Positions 56,713-64,000 of a DNA stretch of 64,000 bases are shown here, one piece after another. Numbering within the stretch: the first letter of the stretch is position 1; every line of letters starts with the position of its first letter. This DNA comes from Podospora bellae-mahoneyi (lineage: Eukaryota; Ascomycota; Sordariomycetes; Sordariales; Podosporaceae), in contig NW_026946359.1 in assembly GCF_035222275.1 (NCBI RefSeq), forward strand, positions 868,001 through 932,000, written 5' to 3'. The translations under genes and the position numbers were made by a program. The notes beneath the pieces are model-generated. The model was not told the origin of the DNA, did no database searches, and saw only the letters and a list, made by a program, of their open reading frames with translations.

Positions 56713-57726
56713 ATGGAACCCGTTCCTGAGACAGAGCGAATGGAGGAGTTTCGGCCCACGTCTCTCCCCTCATCAAGAGCGTCGTCTTCTGCTTCGGCGA
56801 CTCCATCTATGTTGACGCCAGTCGGCCCTCCGGAATTCGACTACCTGCGGAAGCCTCCCACGATCCGCCGATCGACCGATCCCTCACCTTCGTCCTCACC
56901 AATTTCTCCAACATGGACACCTGGGTCTTTGCTCACATACCGTCCTCGTGCATCCTCGCCGCTGTCTAGCAACCACGTGCGATCCAGGTCGGCCGCAAGC
57001 CTGGCCCCGCCGCCCATGGTGCGCACACAGTCGATGCCAGGAATCAATGGCGGTGGTCACTTTTCATTGTCGCCTCAGTTTCGTCCTTCGAGCCCTGCAG
57101 GATCTCCCAGCCGCATTAGGATCCCCCGAAAGCCGGTTGACGAAGCCTTTCCCACATCGCCAACCCGGATTTCGGTTCACGACCCTGAGCGGAAGCTTGC
57201 GGAGAGGAACAGTTCGCCCAACCTGGCTCTGAGCTTAACATCTTCAGCCACTATTCCCAAGTTACGGCGGCCAGCCTCTCCCCTTCGCCAAATGGCTGTT
57301 CCCGGCGTGGGCTCGTTTCCGGTCAATGGCCCTCTTACTCCATCTGCAGTTGCCACATCGCCGTCTTACCGCGCGTATGATGCGTTTTCTAGCACCTCCA
57401 CCTTTTCGACATATCCATCATCATCTGTCCCGTCTACCCCAACTTCACTTCGATCCAGAAGCCCCAGTATTTCCAGTCTTGAAACCATCCCAGACTCACC
57501 AGATGCAGAGGAGGCAGCTTTGGAGGCTGAGAGGATAGCGCAGCTCAAGGCAGCAGCGGAGGCAGCTGAAGGCGGCGAGGAAGAGAAGGGAAGGAACAGT
57601 CTTGATGGCCCATCTCGTGGTAGGACCCTGAGTGGTTTCAGCTCCCGGGACAAGCGGAAGCGGTGGAGTGTATGTGGCGCCGAGAGACGACAGGACTTGG
57701 ATTTGGAGACGATTTGGGAGGATTGA
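56713..57726 (+). CDS. Ser/Pro-rich protein with conserved basic C-terminal tail, 337 aa
   Basis: Single-exon gene with a CACCATGG start. Most of the protein is disordered, rich in Ser, Pro, Thr and Arg, with many SP and TP sites (likely proline-directed phosphorylation) and basic patches such as SRIRIPRKPVD and IPKLRRPASPLRQM. A short helical segment near 275-300 (EEAALEAERIAQLKAAAEAA) precedes the C-terminal block SSRDKRKRWSVCGAERRQDL, DLETIWED, which looks like the most constrained part. I recognise it only as one of the ascomycete basic proline-rich proteins; no catalytic domain is present and no function can be given. Coding status rests on the start context, length and ordered C-terminus. 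Confidence 0.75.
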   Translation: MEPVPETERMEEFRPTSLPSSRASSSASATPSMLTPVGPPEFDYLRKPPTIRRSTDPSPSSSPISPTWTPGSLLTYRPRASSPLSSNHVRSRSAASLAPPPMVRTQSMPGINGGGHFSLSPQFRPSSPAGSPSRIRIPRKPVDEAFPTSPTRISVHDPERKLAERNSSPNLALSLTSSATIPKLRRPASPLRQMAVPGVGSFPVNGPLTPSAVATSPSYRAYDAFSSTSTFSTYPSSSVPSTPTSLRSRSPSISSLETIPDSPDAEEAALEAERIAQLKAAAEAAEGGEEEKGRNSLDGPSRGRTLSGFSSRDKRKRWSVCGAERRQDLDLETIWED

Positions 57727-57792
57727 AACCCCCAGAGCATTGAAACAAGAGCTGGGGAGACAACCGGAATGGTTGTATTGCATCATCTTTGA

Positions 57793-57831
<39 letters not shown>

Positions 57832-58354
57832 AAGGGCGGCGCTTACCAGTCTGTTTTTCAACCAGACGACTGTTGATAATTCGGGTTTTTTTTTTTCCTT
57901 CGTCTTTCTTTTGTTCTGGCAAACGGTCAACATTGTCGGCGTTCTGTAACTCATTGATCTGATACCCTTCTGCATCAAGCACCGTGGAAGATTTGCCGCG
58001 CGAAAGTAGCTAGGCAATTTCGGGCGAGAAAGGGATTCGTCTATTGTTATTTGCATTCTCTGAACGAGCATCAATTGAGAAGCGGCCATTACAGTGCAGA
58101 TGGTTTTGTCAAGGGGCTCATTCTAGGGTTGCATGGCAGTATGTCTCGTCTGGCTGCGTGGGATATTCATCCCTAAATAGCGGCAATCCATATTTTATCT
58201 GTTCCGTATTACACTTGAATTGTGCCCTCGATTCCAAGCTCTCCCTGGTGATCATCCCCTTTTTTGACACGAACTGTATAATACGATGCATTTGCCATGC
58301 CGAGAAGAGTACTGAAGCAGATCATCAGAGGCGCTTCTCTAACTACAACACATC
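57727..58354. other. Intergenic, with ATC repeat
   Basis: 3' flank of the Ser/Pro-rich gene and promoter of the secreted protein gene. No coding gene is seen. Confidence 0.5.
57793..57830. repeat. ATC trinucleotide microsatellite
   Basis: About twelve perfect ATC units, 65 bp after the stop codon of the Ser/Pro-rich gene, so probably in its 3' UTR. The opposite strand would read as a false poly-Asp frame. Confidence 0.9.
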
Positions 58355-59495
58355 ATGCAACTCCCACTTCTTTTCGGCGCCTTGATTGTCCTAATCAGGA
58401 CCGTGGACGCTGCACCACACTTGGTGAGATGTATTGTGCCCGGGACATGAGAGTGAAATCTAACTTTCGCAACAGGGGACGAATCATGCTCGATCTCACC
58501 AGCTACTTCAAGAGTTGCACCAGGCTCTGACAACATCTTCCACCACAGCCACAGCAGGGCCTTCCACCCTCACGGTGATACCGAGCTACATGGCATCTGC
58601 TGAGGTAGCTGGCGGTGTGACGGTGACGCTCCCCGGTGCCGCGGCCGCTATGGCGGTATCAGCAGGAGTAGTGATTCTGAATCCACTGAACCCTCTCCTC
58701 GGTATCACGAGACCAAGCAGTGTGACCTCAGATCCAGTGGCTACAACCAGTTCAATTACAGTTGAGCCATCTATTTTCCGGTCTGCCACTTCAACAACCA
58801 CCGTCACGCCTCGTAGCTCAACCCCCAGTAGCTGCCTCTCCGCCACGACGAGTTTGATCACCCTTACAGAGACAGTCGACATCACCGTCTCCACCACCGC
58901 CCCGGCTGTCACCGTCACCGTCACCCCCCCCTCTTCCTCCTCCTCCTCAACCACCACCTCAACAACAACCTCCACATCAACCAGCACCGTCACCCTCCGC
59001 CGCGTGACTTCTGCCTCTTCCTCTTTCACAACCTCCACCACAACGACTCCCCCACCAACAAAAACAGCAACAATAACAACAACAACAACAACAAGATCAA
59101 CCGCCTCCATCACCACAACAAGATCACCGGTCCCCTTGACAACACGACCAACCACCACATCAACCCGCACACCAACAACCACCAGCACCAGGCCCGCAAC
59201 CACCAGTGAACAAAGCACCTTTTTTGTGTCCTTGTTTTACAACCCCCCAGCCAGATCGGCAGTTACTAACTCTGTGTCTACGTCAACAACGCTGGAAATC
59301 GTCAAGACGACGATGACGACCACGCCGGCGGCGGAGGCTTTGGAGTTTGTGACTGCTACGCCTGTCCCTACGCCCACCATTGAGGTCGAGGATCCCGATT
59401 GCACAGAGTCTGCTGGGTTTGCGAAGGGGTTCGGGAAGGGAAGGGGTGGGCGGGCTTGGGGACGGAAGGGGGATTGGGGGGTGGATGAGGAGTGA
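58355..59495 (+). CDS. Secreted Thr/Ser-rich mucin-like protein, 362 aa
   Basis: Exon 1 (58355-58423) encodes a good signal peptide, MQLPLLFGALIVLIRTVDA, with cleavage likely near residue 19-20; exon 2 is 58476-59495. The 52-nt intron has donor GTGAGA and a CAACAG acceptor and joins in phase 0. The mature part is almost all Thr, Ser, Val and Pro (TTSTTTSTSTSTVTLRR, SITTTRSPVPLTTRPTTTST), so heavy O-mannosylation is expected. A folded-looking end with one Cys (EVEDPDCTESAGFAKGFG) and a Gly/Arg/Lys tail follows; there is no hydrophobic GPI signal. It is probably a cell-wall or secreted matrix protein. Function unknown. The minus-strand frame over the same DNA is a composition shadow. Confidence 0.78.
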
Positions 59496-59642
59496 TTGTG
59501 TAAGAGATGGGATGGGACTCGGGGGCTAATATGTATGGATGTTGGCGGGAGGGTAATATTGTGATACCTAATGTCACAGATATGAGCAGACGTGCATGAA
59601 GAGATTTGAAGTGATTTTCATTGCTTAAAGAAAGGGTATGTA

Positions 59643-59892
59643 AACTAACTCCCTCACCACAGAATAATTGAGACAATACAGTAGGTTTACATGCCTTAAA
59701 AGGATAGTCCATAAGCCTTTAAAGATAGATTACAATAGGCCTTAAAAATAGTTCACAAGGCTTCCAAAACAGTGAACAGGCCTTACAAGATCGTTTAAAG
59801 GCCTATTAACTTACTTTTGATGTATAGCTTATAGTATAGTATAGGTTAACTTACTTTAGTGTCTCAATTGTTTTGTGGGCAGGGTGACTACC
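59643..59892. mobile_element. MITE-like element, about 250 bp, with degraded terminal inverted repeats
   Basis: AT-rich block unlike the flanks. Its ends are inverted copies: 41 bases at 59643-59683 align without gaps to the reverse complement of 59852-59892, with 27 of the inner 33 positions identical, including a shared AATTGAGACA core. TA dinucleotides flank both sides (59641-59642, 59893-59894), as for Tc1/mariner-type insertions. No ORF, so it is a non-autonomous copy. Inside, the motif GCCT/GCTT recurs six times at spacings of 20-24 bases (59693 to 59801), like a short diverged minisatellite. The outermost 8 bases do not match, so the true ends are uncertain by that much. The level of divergence suggests an old insertion. 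Confidence 0.65.
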
Positions 59893-59894
59893 TA

Positions 59895-60240
59895 CAGACG
59901 ATTACCTCGTGAAATATCCGGTCCTTGTTGCTACCTCAAAGAGCTCGATGGCTATCACCCCCAACATTGCCATTGGAGCTGCCAGTGACGAACCACCAGT
60001 AATTAAAAAAAAAAAGCACATCCCGGGTATCCAGTGTACTGTGTGCCCAAATCGGTGAAGCTTCTACACACCCAACACCCACCAAGCGTCAACCAACCCC
60101 CAAAAAAAAAAAAAAAAAATAATATAAAAAAATTCAAAAAAAAAATTCAACGTTCCCCAACGCCATATTAGATCATCCGCGCTCCTTCGCACCATCGACT
60201 TCATCCTCCCCTTCCGTTGCATACCTCAACCCCCCCTCTG
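59895..60240. other. A-rich intergenic stretch
   Basis: Runs of A at 60003-60015 and 60102-60150, likely the 3' flank of the minus-strand zinc-ribbon gene. No gene is seen. Confidence 0.5.
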
Positions 60241-60685
60241 TTACTTATACTGCATCTGCCCATTAGGCGGCGGTGGCCCATGTCCCCATCCTTGATTCCC
60301 CTGCCCGGGAGGCGGAGGCTGCATCGGTATCCCCTGCCCCCCTCCCCCGCGCATCTGCTGAACATCCTGCCGGTGCGAAAGCGGCTGCGAATAGTTGCAC
60401 ACCCGGCAGCTGACATCTTCGTAGCCCTTCATGGAAAGAGGGATGACGGGCTACATCATTTTGCGCATACATGTCAGTAACTAACCAACCTTCATGGATC
60501 GACGATTGAGCAGGGAACGGGGATATGATTCAAAAACATACCACAAAGCAAAAGGTAAACCAGGGATGCGACTTGATGACAGAGGCCGAGTAGTTGCCGC
60601 AGTTGTGGCAGCGGCAGACGATGCCTTCGTACCCTTCGACTTCCTTGCGGAACGTGTGTTCGCCACACGTGAATATCAAACACAT
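60241..60685 (-). CDS. Small zinc-ribbon protein, 117 aa
   Basis: Two exons, 60685-60542 and 60450-60241, join in phase 0 across a 91-nt intron (donor GTATGT, TACTGAC branch, GTAG acceptor). The product begins MCLIFTCGEHTFRKEVEGYE and has four cysteine pairs or near pairs: C7; C24-x-C26-x2-C29 (CRCHNCGNY); then CRVCNYSQPLSHRQD after a hydrophobic stretch (PWFTFCFVPVIPLSMKGYED). This fits the zinc-ribbon proteins found across ascomycetes, some of which carry misleading 'rhodopsin family' names. The C-terminus is a Pro/Gly/Gln tail (GQGIPMQPPPPGQGNQGWGH). It may be membrane associated through the central hydrophobic stretch. Function unknown. Neither exon alone is a convincing ORF; the joined Cys pattern supports the model. 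Confidence 0.78.
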
Positions 60686-61341
60686 GGTGACGGTTGCTGA
60701 GCTATACTATGTTGCGATGCGCCGTTGGTGTATATAGAGTAGTTGATGGTGGAGTATACGGAGTAGAGCTAAGTAGAGCTGTCGGTGTTGATGAGGATGG
60801 AAGGTGGTTGTCAGAGAAAGGATGAACCTGTTCGATTTAATCTCGGGAAGGTTGAAATGACGAAGACGCTCTGGGGGTTGCCGCTTTGCGTGTTCCAACG
60901 TGGCTGTGTTTCCGATTGCGCAGAGTGCAGAGCGAGGAAGACACGGGAAGCTCCCGCCAAGAAGCTTGGGGATCTCGGCACCCACGCATGTGCTTTATGC
61001 ACTGATTGGATGAAAGCTGAAGCTTGGCAGGTGGGAGCTCTCCACACCTGTCAACCCCACTAAAAAGTCCAAAACTTTGATGAAGCGCCAAAGCAGCTTG
61101 GGAATGGCATTTCATTGAATCTGCATCGAACTAACCATTGACATTCTTACCAACGACACTCGCGACGGTTGAACCATTGAGCTACGGGCGCGCTTTTATA
61201 ACCTGAGACTACGTTAGCAACCTTAGACCGCAACGATACTTTTTTTTATTTTTTAGTTAATCCGGCAGCATCAATTCGAACCTCGACGACACGCGACTGG
61301 ACTACACCACCGCTGATCACATCCTGTCTCGAGCCCCCACC
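60686..61341. promoter_or_regulatory. Divergent region, zinc-ribbon gene and RPP1
   Basis: About 650 bp between outward-pointing starts. A TATATA element lies near 60729. A tRNA-like A-box and B-box pair on the minus strand near 61110-61190 does not fold as a tRNA. Confidence 0.5.
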
Positions 61342-62245
61342 ATGCTCTACGACCTCAACATCGCCTGGTCCCCAGGCCTCTCCCCCTCCGACCTCCAAAA
61401 CACCCTCCGCCTCTCCAAAACCCTCGGCTACGACGTAGTAGCCCTCAACAACACCATCACCGGCTCCCAAATCCCATACTCGCCCAGCCCAATAACCAAC
61501 CCCATCCCCATCCTCAACCCACAACAACCAGCCGGTGGTGGCGGTGCTCCCTCCTCAATAACAACCCCCTCAACAACAGCCTCCTCCTCCCTCCCCTCCT
61601 CCTCCCTCCCCACCATCCTCCGCCGCGCAACCCTCGAGATCACCGACCCAGCCACAACCAACTACCGCCTCCCCGACTTCACCCGCGCCTACGACCTCCT
61701 CGCCCTCCGCCCAACATCCGACAGGTCCTTCACCTGGGCCTGCAACAACACCACCGACCCGCCCGCCCTCATCTCCCTTGATCTGACACGTCCGTTGGGG
61801 TACCACATCCACCCCCGCACCGCCATGGCGGCCGTCCACCGAGGGAGCAGATTCGAAGTCTGCTACAGCCAGGCTGTCCAGCTCTCGTCTTTGAACCCAG
61901 AGTCGGCACGGGCGAGGAGCATCTTTATCGGGAACGTGCAGAGTCTGGTCCGGGCGACGAAGGGGAGGGGGATAGTGATTTCTAGCGAGGCGAAATCGGC
62001 TTTGGGCCTGAGAGGGCCGGCGGATGTGGTGAATTTGATGGCTGTTTGGGGGTTGGGGCCGGAGAGGGGGTTTGAGGGGTTGGGGATGGGGGCGAGGGCG
62101 GTGGTGGTGAATGAGGGGGTGAGGAGGAGGGGGTTTAGGGGGGTGGTGGATATTGTGAGTGTTGCGGAGGGGGGACCGGAGAGGGCGAAGGGGGAGGAGG
62201 AGGAGACAAATGGGAAGCAGGGGAAGAAGGGGCAGAAGCAGAAGG

Positions 62246-62281
<36 letters not shown>

Positions 62282-62400
62282 GACAGGGGCAGAAGAGGAA
62301 GAATAATGATAAGGTTGGTGGTGGTGGGATTGGGGGTGGTGGTGGTGGTGGTGGGCAGCAGAAGAATAACAAGAAGATGAGGAAGGAGGGGATGGCATGA
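61342..62400 (+). CDS. RPP1: RNase P/MRP protein subunit p30, 352 aa
   Basis: Shared protein subunit of RNase P (5' maturation of tRNAs) and RNase MRP (rRNA processing), in the nucleus. Single exon, ATG at 61342 in a CACCATG context. The p30 family fold is a TIM-barrel-like domain: start MLYDLNIAWSPGLSPSDLQN, then TLGYDVVALNNTI, TRAYDLLALRPTSDRSFTWA, CNNTTDPPALISLDLTR and RGSRFEVCYSQAV, with the later GRGIVISSEAKSALGLRGPA and DVVNLMAVWGLG motifs. The C-terminal about 70 residues are a charged tail with a run of 11 Gln near 302-312 and a Gly run, ending in basic residues; this is beyond the conserved domain and likely disordered. Length is typical for fungi (about 300-350). Confidence 0.93.
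62246..62280 (+). repeat. CAG repeat encoding polyglutamine in RPP1
   Basis: About eleven CAG codons in frame within the RPP1 tail. Pure codon use suggests recent slippage. Confidence 0.9.
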
Positions 62401-62831
62401 GTGTTTGTGAGATAGGGCTTGAGAGATAGAGGCATTTGATACCCCCATTTTGAAGACGTTTTGACGTGTTCAAGTACCCAGGCCTGTGTTCTGGCTCTGT
62501 TGACTCTCTTGTCATGCATCATAACCGCTACGAAACAGCACAATTCACCAAGAACAAACAAAGAATGATGTTGAGAACACAGGAGACTTGCTCCTTTCCC
62601 CCTCTTCCATTCCCCAAAAAAATACATCTAATAAACAAACAAAACGAACGTCAACCCAGAAGAAGTCGCTATATATACAAAGTTCAAAACTCCCTCGTTC
62701 TTTCATATCATTAAAAAAAAAAGTCTCGCCTCGTATATTTCTCCTTCATACGTGTCTTTTAAACTTTATGTAGTATATGTACCATCAGAGAGAGGTCTTC
62801 TTTGCACATCTATTTCCTCCTTGGGGTTGTT
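62401..62831. other. Convergent 3' flanks
   Basis: 430 bp between the stops of RPP1 and the convergent Pro/Ala-rich gene. AT-rich, no gene seen. Confidence 0.5.
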
Positions 62832-64000
62832 TTAAATGGCAACAGCAGCAGCAGCAGTAGCCTGCACCAATCCCCCCAAGTTCAACTGGCTCTCCAGCTT
62901 CACACCCTCCAGGTCGATATCCACCACCGGCACAGCAGCACCACCATTATTCACGCCCTCTACCGCACCGTTCGCAACGGCTGGTGTGGTGGCTGCCGGT
63001 GGGGGCGGGGCCTCGGCCGAGGCGATGGGGATGAGGCTTGCGACACCGCCAAAGGCCCCTTCTGGGATCAAGGGAACGGTGGGGGTGGGGTTTGCGAGGC
63101 TGAGGGTTGAGTCCAGGGATGAGGCGGCTGCTGGAGGGGGTGGGGTTGTTGCTACTCCGGTCAGCATCACTCTAGATGATTTTTTTTTAAAAAAAAAGAG
63201 GGGGAGGGTGGGGGGGGGAGGGCAGGTAACTTACGAGCAGCGGTTTCCTCTGCTGGGGCGGACTCCTCAGCAGGTGTAGTCTCTGCTGGAGCGGCGCCCT
63301 CGGTGGAAGTGGGGGTTTCGACTGGGAGGGCTTCAGCGGTAGAGGATTCCAAACCCGGGAGAGGCGCAAGAGAGGAGGCGGCGTCGCCTGCGTTGGGGTC
63401 TAGGCCGGGGAGAGGGGCGAGGGTGGGCTCAGCGCCTGCTTCGGCGGCGGTGGTGGTGGTGCTCTCTGAAAGGACAACGCCGGGCACGGGATCGACGGTG
63501 GGCTCGGCGGCGGCGGGTTCTTCGGTGGAGAGGCCGGGAGGAGGGAGGAGCTCGGGGTTGCCTTCGGCTGGGGGGTTGGCGTCTTCGGTCGGGAGAGGGA
63601 GAAGGGTGTCGGGTGCGTCACTACCGGCGGCGGGGGCTTCGGTGACGGCGGGATCGGCAGCGGCAGGGTCGGTCACGGCTGGGTCAGCAGCGGGTGGTGC
63701 CTCCTCGGTTGGAACCGCAGGAGGGGCGGTTTCAACCGCGCTGGTGACAATGGCTTCGGTAGGAACCTGCACAACAACGACACCAACACCACCCGAGGCA
63801 AGACCACCGGTGGCGGGCGTAGGCGTAGCAACCGGGTCGGCTCCGGTTTCGATAGCTCCAACGGCTCCATCCGGAGCAGTAGCCGTGGCCTCGACGCCCT
63901 CAGCGGGAGGCGGAACATCTCCCTCGCTCGGTTGAGCAGCTTCTCCCCCTTCCTGAACCTGCCCATTACAGACCGTAACCGTTACCGGCGGCGCCGTGAC
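62832..64000 (-). CDS. Pro/Ala/Thr-rich protein, C-terminal part (cut by the window edge)
   Basis: The frame is open to the right edge, so the N-terminus is missing. Exons seen: 64000-63235 and 63130-62832, joined in phase 1 (donor GTAAGT, branch GCTGAC, acceptor CAG in a CAGCAG pair). The visible part starts VTAPPVTVTVCNGQVQEGGE, a pattern often found in fungal cell-wall and secreted proteins, then long Ala/Pro/Glu/Thr-rich repeats with a recurring block LAPLPGL and relatives (near 63350-63420 and 63560-63610). It ends GLVQATAAAAVAI, with no strong GPI signal. A structural wall or extracellular matrix protein is the best guess; secretion cannot be judged without the start. No enzyme domain is visible. 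Confidence 0.7.

Noticed and set aside
57638-57982. Minus-strand frame with poly-Asp
   Set aside because: Produced by the ATC microsatellite in the 3' flank of the Ser/Pro-rich gene.
58586-59218. 210-codon minus-strand frame rich in Val
   Set aside because: Exact antisense of the Thr/Ser-rich gene; ACC/ACA codons read as GGT/TGT/GTG on the other strand. The plus-strand gene has a signal peptide and an intron.
61105-61195. tRNA-like A-box (TAGCTCAATGG) and B-box (GTTCGATGC) on the minus strand
   Set aside because: The acceptor ends do not pair, the D arm lacks the matching GAGC and the T stem has a mismatch. At most it is a decayed tRNA; chance is possible.

Overview
The window is nuclear DNA of a filamentous ascomycete, most likely a Sordariales relative of Podospora, Chaetomium or Neurospora. 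This rests on introns of 48-256 nt with GTRNGY donors and CTRAC-like branch sites, on the gene content, and on closely recognisable Sordariales-type protein starts such as that of dynamitin. Seventeen protein genes and one intron-bearing tRNA gene are supported. Most are spliced, so exon joins were worked out by hand from frame, splice sites and family fit. No prophage, CRISPR or bacterial-type operon is present.

Left part (1-24 kb): the first exons of a YOS1-type ER/Golgi protein running off the left edge; a 2144-residue adenylate cyclase (RA, LRR, PP2C, cyclase domains) with small upstream ORFs in its leader; an RTC4-domain protein that shares a divergent promoter with dynamitin (dynactin p50); a MoaD-type molybdopterin synthase small subunit, convergent with a small Cys-rich membrane protein; COG4 of the Golgi tethering complex; and a dynamin-like GTPase.

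Middle part (24-45 kb): tRNA-Arg(ACG) with a 16-nt intron, a short-chain dehydrogenase, an IQ-motif protein, a kinase-like protein with a DFE motif, an eight-exon Zn-cluster regulator behind about 6 kb of gene-free DNA, and a TauD-like dioxygenase.

Right part (45-64 kb): a gene-poor, microsatellite-rich stretch, a full-size ABC-A transporter with one unresolved exon junction, a Ser/Pro-rich protein, a secreted Thr/Ser-rich mucin-like protein, a roughly 250-bp MITE with degraded inverted ends and an internal 21-bp periodicity, a small zinc-ribbon protein, the RNase P/MRP subunit Rpp1/p30, and the 3' part of a Pro/Ala-rich protein cut by the right edge.

The genes do not form one pathway. Several serve membrane traffic (YOS1, COG4, dynamin-like, dynactin), but such housekeeping neighbours are ordinary in this kind of genome. 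I found no convincing new multi-gene system. The best leads are the odd Zn-cluster gene, the dynamin-like GTPase, the MITE, the Ser-Gly tail on the MoaD protein and the stopless 60-nt intron.
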